Source of the DNA: Parvibaculum sp041688015
GTDB lineage: Bacteria; Pseudomonadota; Alphaproteobacteria; Parvibaculales; Parvibaculaceae
Assembly: GCA_041688015.1 (NCBI GenBank)
Contig: JBDNIY010000004.1
Span: 1 to 64,000 of the forward strand
Direction: 5' to 3'
Length of the DNA stretch: 64,000 bases
Positions 44,098 through 51,974 of this stretch are shown here, one piece after another. The translations under genes and the position numbers were made by a program. Every line of letters starts with the position of its first letter. The first letter of the stretch is position 1. The notes under the pieces are model-generated. The model saw nothing but the letters and a program-made list of their open reading frames with translations. It had not been told where the DNA came from and made no database searches.

Positions 44098-44610
44098 TTA
44101 GTGAAAATGTGTGGGGTCGCTTGATGCGGCGGCAATCTCTATCGGCGCTGCATTGAGATAGAGACCCGCAGCACTGAGCGCCAGCGCCAAACGCTGCGCG
44201 GGCACCCAAACTGATCGCGCGTGGCGGGCGCCACGCCACTCTGCATCGCATAGGGCCAGCGGCGTGCCGTCGCGTGCCTGCATGGCGGCGACAAAGCCCA
44301 GTAATCTGGCTTCGTCACCCGTCAGTACACGCCATTTTGGACAGGGAATGGAAAGCGGGCGCGAGGTCGCGCGCGTCAATGCCTCGGTGAGTTCGGTAAT
44401 CAACGATGCGCCCTCCGGCATGTCGGCGGCGTTGCAGGCACGCTCTACGACCAATGAAATTTGCTTGCCATCGCCAATATGAGCCCACTGAACGCGCATG
44501 GCCCAAATGACAAACTGCGCCCCGAAACCAAGATCACCGACCGCTTGTTCGGCATAGAAGGCAGGAGGGGGGCGGGGGGCTAGAAACGGTAAAAGATCGG
44601 CTGGCCTCAT
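44098..44610 (-). CDS. conserved-looking protein of unknown function
   Basis: 170 residues from ATG 44610 with GAGGAG 7 bases upstream. No signal peptide or membrane segment. Begins RPADLLPFLAPRPPPAFYAEQ, has an Ala/Leu-rich C-terminal half with several Trp residues. I do not recognise the family. It is transcribed away from the speDE leader, so the intervening sequence is a divergent promoter region. Confidence 0.6.
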   Translation of the reverse strand: MRPADLLPFLAPRPPPAFYAEQAVGDLGFGAQFVIWAMRVQWAHIGDGKQISLVVERACNAADMPEGASLITELTEALTRATSRPLSIPCPKWRVLTGDEARLLGFVAAMQARDGTPLALCDAEWRGARHARSVWVPAQRLALALSAAGLYLNAAPIEIAAASSDPTHFH

Positions 44611-44728
44611 CGGGATACTCCTCACTGGTAAGACGGTAGTAATAACGCAAATGAGAATTAATATCAAATACTTTGTTGCAGCCGCTGCCTGTCGCAATGT
44701 GACAATCGGGAGAATTCCTAGGTTTTTA

Positions 44729-44757
44729 TTGACACTGCGCACGGCACAATCTACATC
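44729..44757 (+). promoter_or_regulatory. sigma-70-type promoter for speDE leader
   Basis: TTGACA at 44729-44734 and TACATC at 44752-44757 are separated by 17 bases. Start of transcription would be near 44764, giving a leader of about 370 bases before speD. Confidence 0.55.
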
Positions 44758-44763
44758 GACCTC

Positions 44764-45135
44764 GAGAACGCAATCGCACGTGCCTCAGGTCACCTGGTTA
44801 TCGGCAACGACGTACGCGTCTCTTTTTGAAAGTTGGGCGGTGCTTTCGAGGCACGGCAGCTAGGTTTCTAAGGAGAATGCATATGCCGGTTTATAGTCTG
44901 AGGGGCTAACGCCCCGGATGAAGTCGAGCCGCTGATCTCTGGGATTCTAAAATCTCTCGCGAGGAAGCACGTTGGGCGAGTTTGCCCTGCACTCGACACC
45001 CCTTCATAAAAACGAAGCTTTCGCAGGCTGGCCCTGCAACGGCTTTCTGTACCCCTTCGACCCCAACGTGTTTAGCCTCACCCGGCGAACCTGAGGGGTT
45101 GTTAGTCCAATCTACTGGTTGAGGAGTGGCGATAA
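44764..45135 (+). promoter_or_regulatory. long structured 5' leader of speDE
   Basis: About 370 bases with several complementary segments. An 8-bp stem joins CGTGCCTC (44779-44786) to GAGGCACG (44848-44855). A perfect 5-bp hairpin GGGGC/GCCCC (44902-44906/44911-44915) overlaps the stop codon of a small uORF. TAGCCTCA (45073-45080) can pair either with CTGAGGGGCTA of the uORF end (44898-44908) or with CTGAGG at 45091-45096, so two exclusive folds are possible just before the speD start. This is the layout of a polyamine- or SAM-responsive attenuator. It may relate to the alphaproteobacterial speF leader motif known upstream of ornithine decarboxylase, which I cannot verify here. Confidence 0.5.
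44883..44909 (+). CDS. leader peptide uORF (8 codons)
   Basis: ATG at 44883 opens MPVYSLRG and stops at TAA 44907-44909. AGGAG at 44871-44875 lies 7 bases upstream, an ideal ribosome binding site that is hard to explain otherwise. The last three sense codons are CTG AGG GGC, inside the hairpin and the alternative stem described for the leader, so ribosome position on the uORF could choose between the folds. Function inferred from layout alone. Confidence 0.5.
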   Translation: MPVYSLRG

Positions 45136-45657
45136 ATGCCCAAGACCAATGCCCTCTTTCAATTGGGAAGCGAGCTGAATGTAAGTTCGGCAATTGCCCA
45201 GGCGGAAGTACTTGAGTTCCCTGTTGATCACGCTGATGCCCGCGCCTCCGCGCCTGGCCAGTTCACAACGACTGATGAACGCACTGATTTCTTCATTGAG
45301 CGCGACGGCGAACGCTTCGCCGGGATGCATCTGATCATCGATCTTGAAGGCGCGAGCCGTCTCGATGAGCTTGAGCATATGGAAAAGGCGCTGCGTCGTT
45401 GCGTGGAAGTCTCCAAGGCGACGCTGCTGCATATTCATCTGCATCACTTCACGCCCAATGGCGGCGTGTCGGGCGTGGCGGTGCTGTCAGAAAGCCATAT
45501 CTCGGTCCACACATGGCCTGAAGCCAATTACGCAGCATTTGATGTGTTCATGTGCGGCGAGGCCGAACCGCATAATGCCATCGAAGTGTTGCGCGAAGCT
45601 TTTGCGCCCACTGAAATTCGCGTCGATGAGCATCGCCGCGGTCGAGGTATGGTATGA
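45136..45657 (+). CDS. speD: S-adenosylmethionine decarboxylase proenzyme
   Basis: 173-residue class 1B-type AdoMet decarboxylase, which cleaves itself to form a pyruvoyl group and makes decarboxylated SAM for spermidine synthesis. The processing site is Glu119-Ser120 in LSESHISVHTWPE, with His and Cys (VFMCGEA) catalytic positions following. Residues 1-55 are an extension not found in the shortest members. GAGGAG lies 9 bases before the ATG. The last 4 bases overlap speE (ATGA), giving coupled translation. Expression is probably set by the long leader. Confidence 0.93.
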   Translation: MPKTNALFQLGSELNVSSAIAQAEVLEFPVDHADARASAPGQFTTTDERTDFFIERDGERFAGMHLIIDLEGASRLDELEHMEKALRRCVEVSKATLLHIHLHHFTPNGGVSGVAVLSESHISVHTWPEANYAAFDVFMCGEAEPHNAIEVLREAFAPTEIRVDEHRRGRGMV

Positions 45658-46520
45658 GCACGCGCTGGATCGCCGAGACCCTTCATGAAAATGACGGGCT
45701 CACGACTGCCTTTCGGGCTGACCGTGTTTTTTATGAAGAACATACCGGCCAACAGGATCTGGTGATCTTCGACAATCCGCTCTTTGGCCGGATGATGACG
45801 CTAGACGGCGCGACGCAGGTCTCGACCTCGGACGAATTCATCTACCATGAAATGATGACGCATGTGCCGGTGCTGGCGCATGGGAAGGTCACGTCGCTAC
45901 TGATTATTGGCGGTGGCGATGGTGGCATCTTGCGTGAAGCGGCGCGACACAGATCCATCGAGCGCATCATCATGGTCGAGATCGATCCGGCGGTGACAGA
46001 ATTTTCAAAGCTGCATCTGCCGATGGTGTCAGACGGCGCATTTGCCGATCCGCGCCTGGATCTGGTTTTTGCTGATGGCACAAAGTTCGTCGCGGAAACC
46101 GATCAGCGCTTCGATGTGATCATCGTTGATTCCACCGATCCGGTGGGACCGGGCGTTGTGCTGTTTGAAGAAGCCTTCTATCGCGACGCCAAGCGCTGTC
46201 TGAAACCGGGCGGTGTGCTGGTGACACAGAACGGCGTACCGTTTTTACAGCCCGATGAATTGACCAGCACGATGGGGAAGTTCCAGCGCCTGTTTGCAGA
46301 CGCCGGATGCTACCTCGCCACGGTCCCAACCTATGTTGGCGGGCCGATGGCCATGGGCTGGGGCACCGATGATGCGAGCCTGCGTTATGTGTCGGTTGAA
46401 ATGTTGAGTTCACGTTTCGCGCATGCCGCGTTTGAGCCGCGCTATTACACGCCAGCGGTTCACGCCGCCGCATTTGCGCTGCCTGTCTATGTGCAGACGT
46501 GCTTTCCATCACGCGCATGA
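45654..46520 (+). CDS. speE: spermidine synthase
   Basis: 288-residue aminopropyltransferase that joins decarboxylated SAM to putrescine. GGGDGGILREAARH (about 85-98) is the SAM-type binding loop, VEIDPAVTEFSK (about 107) the second motif, and VIIVDSTDPVGPG (about 154-166) the active-site Asp motif. Residues SYHE-type region appears as YHEMMTHVP near 63. Overlaps speD by 4 bases in ATGA; the two form a polyamine operon. Confidence 0.95.
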   Translation: MSTRWIAETLHENDGLTTAFRADRVFYEEHTGQQDLVIFDNPLFGRMMTLDGATQVSTSDEFIYHEMMTHVPVLAHGKVTSLLIIGGGDGGILREAARHRSIERIIMVEIDPAVTEFSKLHLPMVSDGAFADPRLDLVFADGTKFVAETDQRFDVIIVDSTDPVGPGVVLFEEAFYRDAKRCLKPGGVLVTQNGVPFLQPDELTSTMGKFQRLFADAGCYLATVPTYVGGPMAMGWGTDDASLRYVSVEMLSSRFAHAAFEPRYYTPAVHAAAFALPVYVQTCFPSRA

Positions 46521-46583
46521 AATAAATGTCGTCAAAATGGACCAAATCATGATTGACTCTACTTGCCTGAGTGGCAGTTAGAC

Positions 46584-46616
46584 CCCGAATCGACAAGACC
46601 GTCGAACGGGTTCTTC
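46584..46616 (+). terminator. possible terminator after speE
   Basis: CCCG-AA-TCGAC (46584-46594) and GTCGA-A-CGGG (46101-type partner at 46601-46610) form an interrupted stem around AAGACC, followed by TTCTT. Weak T-run. Confidence 0.4.
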
Positions 46617-46638
46617 GCCTTTGAAGTGGGAGGGGCGT

Positions 46639-46818
46639 ATGAGCATTTTGTTTGAGCCATCCAACACATCGTCGGAACCAACCGAAATATTCGATGACAT
46701 GGATGTTCATCATAGCGTTGGCGACCAACTATTCTATTGGGCGCTGATGCTCCTGTCCGCTAGCATTACCGTTTTTGCATTCTGGAAGCTGATCGATGTT
46801 TTAATTCGATCAAACTAG
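46639..46818 (+). CDS. small single-pass membrane protein
   Basis: 59 residues from ATG 46639 after GGGAGGGG. The first 30 residues are acidic and polar; residues about 34-56 (FYWALMLLSASITVFAFWKLIDVL) form one membrane helix. No family recognised. It lies 119 bases downstream of speE, on the same strand, but a possible terminator intervenes. Confidence 0.55.
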   Translation: MSILFEPSNTSSEPTEIFDDMDVHHSVGDQLFYWALMLLSASITVFAFWKLIDVLIRSN

Positions 46819-46848
46819 GGTCCAATCTGCGTCGACGACGAACGCCGC

Positions 46849-47997
46849 TCAATGCGACGCATAAGTGGCGGCAATCAGCGCATTGGCGCGCACGTCTCCC
46901 GCCAAATCTGGCCCCATCTGGTTCATCACATAGGCCACCGCGAGGCCGGTTTTCGGGTCAGCCATGCCAAAGGAGCCGCCCCATCCCGAATGTCCGAAGG
47001 CCGCGTCATTGGGGCCGTAAAGGCCGTCGACATTGAGGATGAAACCCGCCCCCCATCGCGCTTGCATGGCGAGCACCTCATCCTTGCCCTCGATTTGTAG
47101 GGCCGTCATTGCCCGGATGGTCGATGGCTGTACTAGGTCTTTGCCCTCAATTTGGCCACCCGATGCGAGCGCGCCATAGACGCGCGCAATGCTCGCGGCT
47201 GTACCTTGGCCGTTGGCAGACGACAATTCGGCAGCGCGCCAAAATCGCTGATTGGGAATGGTAGCGTCGGGCGCAGGATTGCCCATCGCCACCTTCTGAG
47301 AGAGATTGAGCGTGCTGGCATCAAGCATGTTGGATGTTTTGGCAGGTACCATTTCGGCGGTGCGGGCATCTTCTGATTGCGGCAGGCCGATAAAGAAATC
47401 GACACCGAACGGCGTTGCAACTTCCTCGTCGAAATAGGTGCCGATGCTTTTGCCGGTGACGCGGGCGACCAACTCGCCCAAGAGAATACCGACGGTGAGT
47501 GCGTGATAGCCTGAGCGCGATCCCGGCGTCCAGAGCGGAGCCTGCGCAGCAAGGCGTTCGGCCATCAAGGCGTGGTTGCACATCTCTTCGACCGTGGTGG
47601 AGACGGTCGGGCCGCAAAGGCCCGCCTGATGCGACAGCAACTGGCCGATGGTGATGTCGCCTTTGCCGTTGGCGGCAAATTCCGGCCAGTATTTTGAAAC
47701 TTTCTCCGCATAGGCCATAAGACTGCGCTCGACCAGCAAGCCCGCGACCAACGCACCCATGCCTTTAGTGGTGGACCAGACATTGGCGAGCGTGTTGCGC
47801 GTCCAGGGCTTTGTGCGCGCCGCATCGGCATGGCCACCCCAAAGATCGACCACCACCTCACCATCGCGGATGACACAGGCTGATGCGCCAATTTCGCCCT
47901 GTGAGGCAAAGTTGGCGGCGAAGGCGTCGCGCACGGGCTCAAAGCCCTTAGCGCAATGTCCATGAATATCCTGGCCCGCAATGCTGGTGTCAGCCAT
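46849..47997 (-). CDS. serine hydrolase, class C beta-lactamase/EstB-like
   Basis: 382 residues, no clear signal peptide. The active-site STTK motif (residues 75-78, in WSTTKGMGAL) provides nucleophile Ser and general-base Lys, SGYHALTVG the Tyr motif near 163, and FGHSGWGGS near 343 the KTG-equivalent HxG. These fit the carboxylesterase EstB/serine-hydrolase branch more than a true penicillin-hydrolysing enzyme. Likely cytosolic esterase or lactonase; substrate unknown. Confidence 0.88.
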   Translation of the reverse strand: MADTSIAGQDIHGHCAKGFEPVRDAFAANFASQGEIGASACVIRDGEVVVDLWGGHADAARTKPWTRNTLANVWSTTKGMGALVAGLLVERSLMAYAEKVSKYWPEFAANGKGDITIGQLLSHQAGLCGPTVSTTVEEMCNHALMAERLAAQAPLWTPGSRSGYHALTVGILLGELVARVTGKSIGTYFDEEVATPFGVDFFIGLPQSEDARTAEMVPAKTSNMLDASTLNLSQKVAMGNPAPDATIPNQRFWRAAELSSANGQGTAASIARVYGALASGGQIEGKDLVQPSTIRAMTALQIEGKDEVLAMQARWGAGFILNVDGLYGPNDAAFGHSGWGGSFGMADPKTGLAVAYVMNQMGPDLAGDVRANALIAATYASH

Positions 47998-48071
47998 TGG
48001 TCTTAATCCCCCCGGTCATTTCTGGTCTGCCGCGCCCTCCCTCCCAGAAGGGTTCCATCGCTGGATGAGCG

Positions 48072-48554
48072 TCAGGCTAATTTCGTCTTGGTGAGAATGA
48101 TACCGTCAGCATCGGCATAAAGCCAAGCGCCGGGGGCAAAGGTGACGCCAGCAAAATTGACCGTCACGTTAGCCTCGCCCTTGCCCTCGCGTGCGCTGCG
48201 CTTGGGGTGATGGTTGAGCGCTTTAACGCCCACAGACGCTGCGGCAAGTTCGCCCCGATCACGCACGCAGCCATTGATGACGACGCCAGCCCAGCCGTTC
48301 TGTTGTGCAAGGGCGGCCAGATTGCCACCGAACAACGCGCAATTCATCGACGCCCCACCATCGACCACCAGCACGCGGCCTTCACCGGGCGTCTCGACGG
48401 CGGCGCGCACCATCACATTGTCTTCAAACAGTTTGAGTGTGGCGATGGGGCCAGAGAAGGCGATGACGCCGCCATAGTCGTGGAAGAACGGCGCGGCGTG
48501 TTGCACGTCGCTTTGATGGGCGTCGGAGAGGTCGGTGGTGGCAGGGCTGGTCAT
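48072..48554 (-). CDS. RraA family protein
   Basis: 160 residues. VVDGGASMNCALFGGNLAALA (about 63-83) and GVVINGCVRDRGELAA (about 90-105, the RD pair that holds the divalent metal) are the RraA/HMG aldolase signature. Members either inhibit RNase E (RraA) or split 4-hydroxy-4-methyl-2-oxoglutarate; sequence alone does not decide. The aldolase needs an upstream acid which is present in some members only, so regulator versus aldolase is left open. Monocistronic-looking; a repeat and the aceA terminator lie upstream. Confidence 0.88.
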   Translation of the reverse strand: MTSPATTDLSDAHQSDVQHAAPFFHDYGGVIAFSGPIATLKLFEDNVMVRAAVETPGEGRVLVVDGGASMNCALFGGNLAALAQQNGWAGVVINGCVRDRGELAAASVGVKALNHHPKRSAREGKGEANVTVNFAGVTFAPGAWLYADADGIILTKTKLA

Positions 48555-48600
48555 GGGGTGTGACTCGCTGGTTGGAATTGGAGAACGAATACTACCATAT

Positions 48601-48700
48601 CGTCATGCCCCGGCTTGATCGGGGCATCCACCTTTTGCGAGCGTAAAGTGAAGCTGGATGGCTCGCCTCCTTTGAATTAGAGGTGGGTCGGGCCATGACG
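48601..48700. repeat. REP-like inverted pair, family A
   Basis: CGTCATGCCCCG hairpin at 48601-48630 (ATGCCCCG/CGGGGCAT), then about 55 bases, then the inverse terminus GTCGGGCCATGACG at 48687-48700. It lies between the aceA terminator and the RraA-like gene. Confidence 0.7.
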
Positions 48701-48725
48701 ACTATTTTTGGAAGCCCTAAACAGA

Positions 48726-48757
48726 TAAAAACCCGCGAAGATTGCTCTCCGCGGGTC
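48726..48757 (-). terminator. rho-independent terminator of the aceBA operon
   Basis: On the minus strand ACCCGCGGAGA and TCTTCGCGGGT pair around GCAA (one G:U) and are followed by TTTTAT. It starts about 25 bases after the aceA stop. Confidence 0.85.
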
Positions 48758-48781
48758 TGAGGCTGTCGAAGGTCGGTTGGC

Positions 48782-50074
48782 TTATTCGCCAGCGGCCTTG
48801 AACTGGGCGGCTTCGGTCGAATTGCCAAGCGCCGTTGTGGAGCTTTCGCCGCCAGCGGCTGCGACCGACACGAGGTCGAAATAGCCTGTGCCGACTTCGC
48901 GCTGATGACGTGTTGCCGTGTAGCCCTTGGCTTCAGAGGCAAACTCGGCTTGCTGCAGTTCCGAGTAAGCGGCCATGCCACGGTCACGGTAGCCCGATGC
49001 GAGTTCGAACATGCCGTGGTTGAGCTGATGGAAGCCCGCGAGCGTGACGAACTGGTACTTGTAGCCCATCGCTGCGATTTCCTTCTGGAACTTCGCAATG
49101 GTTGCCTTGTCGATATTGCCTTCCCAGTTGAACGACGGCGAGCAGTTGTAAGCCAGCATCTGGTCGGGATGTTCTTTGCGGACAGTTTCGGCAAAGCGCT
49201 TGGCGTCGTCGAGGTTCGGCTTTGATGTTTCCCACCACAGCAGATCGCAATAAGGCGCGAAGGCCATGCCGCGCTTGATGCAATGGTCAACGCCCGTGCC
49301 CGGCTTCAGGCGGTAGAAGCCTTCAATCGTGCGGCCGGCGTCAAAATCGATGAACTCATGATCGCGTTCGTCGATGTCCGACGTGATAAGGTTGGCAGAT
49401 TCGGCGTCGGTCCGCGCCATGATCAGCGTTGGTGTGCCCATGACGTCGGCACCGAGACGCGCGGCGTTGAGGTTGCGCTCATGTGCGCGTGTCGGGATTA
49501 GAACTTTGCCGCCGAGATGGCCGCACTTCTTTTCAGACGCGAGCTGGTCTTCGTAGTGAACGCCAGATGCGCCAGCTTCAACATAGGCCTTCATGATTTC
49601 AAAGCAGTTGAGCGGGCCGCCAAAACCGGCTTCCGCGTCGGCAACGATCGGCAAGAACCAATCGCGCTTGGCACCGCCTTCAGAATGCTCGATCTCATCG
49701 CAGCGCTTCAGCGCACGATTGATGCGCTTGGCCAGTTCCGGGCCAGCGTTTGCAGGGTAGAGCGACTGGTCGGGGTACATCGCGCCAGCTGTGTTGGCGT
49801 CGGCGGCAACCTGCCAACCCGACAGGTAGATCGCCTTGAGACCAGCGCGCGCCATCTGCATGGCCTGGTTGCCGGTCATGGCACCGAGTGAATGGACGTA
49901 GTCTTCATTGTGCAGCAGCTCCCAGAGCTTGTTGGCGCCGCGTGTGGCGAGCGTGTGCTCGATGAGGAACGAACCGCGCAGCTTTTCAACGTCTGCGACA
50001 GAGTAGTTGCGCTTCACATTGTCAAAGCGGCCCTTGGGCGCGCTCGGGATGATGTCGTAAAAAGTCTTTGCCAT
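48782..50074 (-). CDS. aceA: isocitrate lyase
   Basis: 430-residue glyoxylate shunt enzyme that splits isocitrate to glyoxylate and succinate. The catalytic SEKKCGHLGGKVLIPT (about 185-200; KKCGH) and the TLIMARTDAESANLITSD region (about 217-234) are intact, as is YNCSPSFNW near 315. Length is standard. ATG follows AAGGAT. It lies 93 bases downstream of aceB on the same strand and is followed by a strong terminator, so aceB-aceA form an operon, presumably controlled from the intergenic region upstream of aceB. Confidence 0.97.
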   Translation of the reverse strand: MAKTFYDIIPSAPKGRFDNVKRNYSVADVEKLRGSFLIEHTLATRGANKLWELLHNEDYVHSLGAMTGNQAMQMARAGLKAIYLSGWQVAADANTAGAMYPDQSLYPANAGPELAKRINRALKRCDEIEHSEGGAKRDWFLPIVADAEAGFGGPLNCFEIMKAYVEAGASGVHYEDQLASEKKCGHLGGKVLIPTRAHERNLNAARLGADVMGTPTLIMARTDAESANLITSDIDERDHEFIDFDAGRTIEGFYRLKPGTGVDHCIKRGMAFAPYCDLLWWETSKPNLDDAKRFAETVRKEHPDQMLAYNCSPSFNWEGNIDKATIAKFQKEIAAMGYKYQFVTLAGFHQLNHGMFELASGYRDRGMAAYSELQQAEFASEAKGYTATRHQREVGTGYFDLVSVAAAGGESSTTALGNSTEAAQFKAAGE

Positions 50075-50167
50075 GGTTTTGATCCTTAAATCAAAGGGGT
50101 CGAGTCGTATGGGGTTTTAGATTCAGGTTTGGTCTCGCGCGTCACTGTTGCTCAAGAGTTTTGGTGC

Positions 50168-51787
50168 TCAAGATTCTTGGGCAATGAGCAGCTTGTACGC
50201 AGGAAGGGTCAGGAACTCTTCGCATTCTTCGGCAGTTGCCATGTCTGCGAAGAGACGAATCGCTTCGTCAAAATGGCCGGTTATCCAACGCGTCTCGCCA
50301 AGCGTTTCACGTAGGGATTTCATTTCATCGTCGAGAACGTCGCGGAATAGCTCGACGGTCACCTTGCGGCCATCGCTGAGCGCGGCACCGTGATAAAGCC
50401 ACTGCCAGATCTGGGTGCGGCTGATTTCGGCGGTCGCAGCGTCTTCCATCAGGTTGTAGAGTGGCACCGCGCCACGGCCACCAAGCCAGGCTTCAATATA
50501 TTGCACGCCGACACGCACGCATTCGCGCATGCCGTCTTCTGTGCGCTCGCCCTTATGCGGCTCCAGCAATTCTTTCTGGCCGACATTCACGTCTTGGCGC
50601 TGACGCGTCAGCTGATTGGGGCCAGTGAGCTTGCCAAACACTTCCATGGCGACAGGGACGAGATCAGGGTGCGCCACCCAAGTGCCGTCATGGCCATTGG
50701 TGCATTCACGATCTTTGTCGGCACGCACTTTGTTAAAGGCGGCGTCATTGGCAGCTTCATCGCCCTTCACAGGGATCTGAGCGGCCATGCCACCCATCGC
50801 GAAAGCACCACGCTCATGGCAGGTTTTGACCAGCAACAGCGAATAGGCATTGAGAAAGGCACTGCCCATGACGACCTGCGCGCGATCTGGCAGCAGATAG
50901 TTCGGGTTTTTGCCCAAGCGCTTGATGTAGCTGAAGATGTAATCCCAGCGGCCGCAATTGAGGCCGACAATGTGATCCTTCAGCTCATAAAGGATTTCGT
51001 GCATTTCAAAGGCGGCGGGCAGCGTCTCGATCAGGATGGTGGTCTTGACCGTGCCATTGGCAATGCCGAGTGCCTTTTGTGCGTGAACGAAAACTTCGTC
51101 CCACAGGCGCGCTTCCAGATGGCTCTCCATCTTAGGCAGGTAAAAATAGGGGCCGGTGCCTTGGCCCTTCATCTTCTTGGCGTTGTGGAAGAAGTAGAGG
51201 CCGAAATCGAACAGTGCTCCAGACATGGCCTGACCATCGACCTCAACATGCGCTTCCTCAAGATGCCAGCCACGCGGGCGCACATTGAGAACGGCATGTT
51301 TGTCGGCAACGTTATAGGTCTTGCCGTTGTTCTCGTCGGTAAAGCCGATCTTGCCGTCCCAGTAATCCATGAGATTGAGCTGGCCGCCGATCATATTGTC
51401 CCATGTCGGCGCGGCGGCGTCTTCAAAATCGGTCATATAGGACTGCGCGCCGGAATTGAGCGCATTGATGATCATCTTGCGGCTATCGACGGGGCCTGTG
51501 ATCTCGACACGGCGATCCATCATATCTTTGGGGATCGAGGTGATTTTCCAGTCGCCTTCGCGGATCGCCTTGGTCTCGGGCAGAAAGTCGGGCACTTCGC
51601 CAGCATCGAAACGCTTTTGGCGGGTGGCGCGGGCGTCGATCAATTCGCGACGGCGCGCGCCGAACTTGCGCTCTAGATCGGCAATAAAGGCCAGCGCGTC
51701 CTCGGTAAGGATGCGTTCAAAACCGGATTTGACGGCGCCGCGAACCTTGACGCCTGCGGTGGTTGTCCCAGTGCTGGTCGATGTCAT
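50168..51787 (-). CDS. aceB: malate synthase A
   Basis: 539-residue A-type malate synthase joining glyoxylate to acetyl-CoA. The signature KDHIVGLNCGRWDYIFSYIKR is at about 274-294 (Arg/Glu/Asp for Mg2+ and glyoxylate); MTDFEDAAAPTWDN near 117 and the C-terminal Asp region are also present. Its length separates it from the G-type (about 720 residues). ATG follows GTGGAGAC. It is the first gene of the aceBA operon, divergent from the ScfR-type regulator across a 187-base A+T-rich region with inverted repeats. Confidence 0.97.
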   Translation of the reverse strand: MTSTSTGTTTAGVKVRGAVKSGFERILTEDALAFIADLERKFGARRRELIDARATRQKRFDAGEVPDFLPETKAIREGDWKITSIPKDMMDRRVEITGPVDSRKMIINALNSGAQSYMTDFEDAAAPTWDNMIGGQLNLMDYWDGKIGFTDENNGKTYNVADKHAVLNVRPRGWHLEEAHVEVDGQAMSGALFDFGLYFFHNAKKMKGQGTGPYFYLPKMESHLEARLWDEVFVHAQKALGIANGTVKTTILIETLPAAFEMHEILYELKDHIVGLNCGRWDYIFSYIKRLGKNPNYLLPDRAQVVMGSAFLNAYSLLLVKTCHERGAFAMGGMAAQIPVKGDEAANDAAFNKVRADKDRECTNGHDGTWVAHPDLVPVAMEVFGKLTGPNQLTRQRQDVNVGQKELLEPHKGERTEDGMRECVRVGVQYIEAWLGGRGAVPLYNLMEDAATAEISRTQIWQWLYHGAALSDGRKVTVELFRDVLDDEMKSLRETLGETRWITGHFDEAIRLFADMATAEECEEFLTLPAYKLLIAQES

Positions 51788-51885
51788 GTCATGTCTCCAC
51801 TACCTGATCTTGGCGAGGTCATACATGCACAACAACAAAATGTCCAAAACAAACCTAACTTATTGAAATTGTTAAAGTAAAGAAG

Positions 51886-51928
51886 TTTACAAAACTTGTT
51901 GTAAATTTTGTTGTGTATGTAAATTTTG
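51886..51928. promoter_or_regulatory. candidate operators for the aceBA regulator
   Basis: TTTACAA (51886-51892) and TTGTAAA (51899-51905) are perfect inverses across 6 bases. TGTAAATTTTGT then occurs twice, at 51900 and 51918, 18 bases apart. They sit between aceB and the regulator gene and resemble the A+T-rich sites of RamB/ScfR-type proteins. Confidence 0.55.
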
Positions 51929-51974
51929 TAAATTATGATGCCGAAATATACCCCGTTTAGCGGAGTTTTCAGCC

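Noticed and set aside
44764..45135. SAM-II riboswitch
   Set aside because: The leader lacks the pseudoknot consensus of SAM-II; its features fit an attenuator with uORF better.
46849..47997. antibiotic-resistance beta-lactamase
   Set aside because: No signal peptide and the third motif is HSG rather than KTG, favouring an esterase-type serine hydrolase.
50390..51676. 428-codon open frame antisense to aceB
   Set aside because: Shadow of a strongly conserved malate synthase gene in high G+C DNA.
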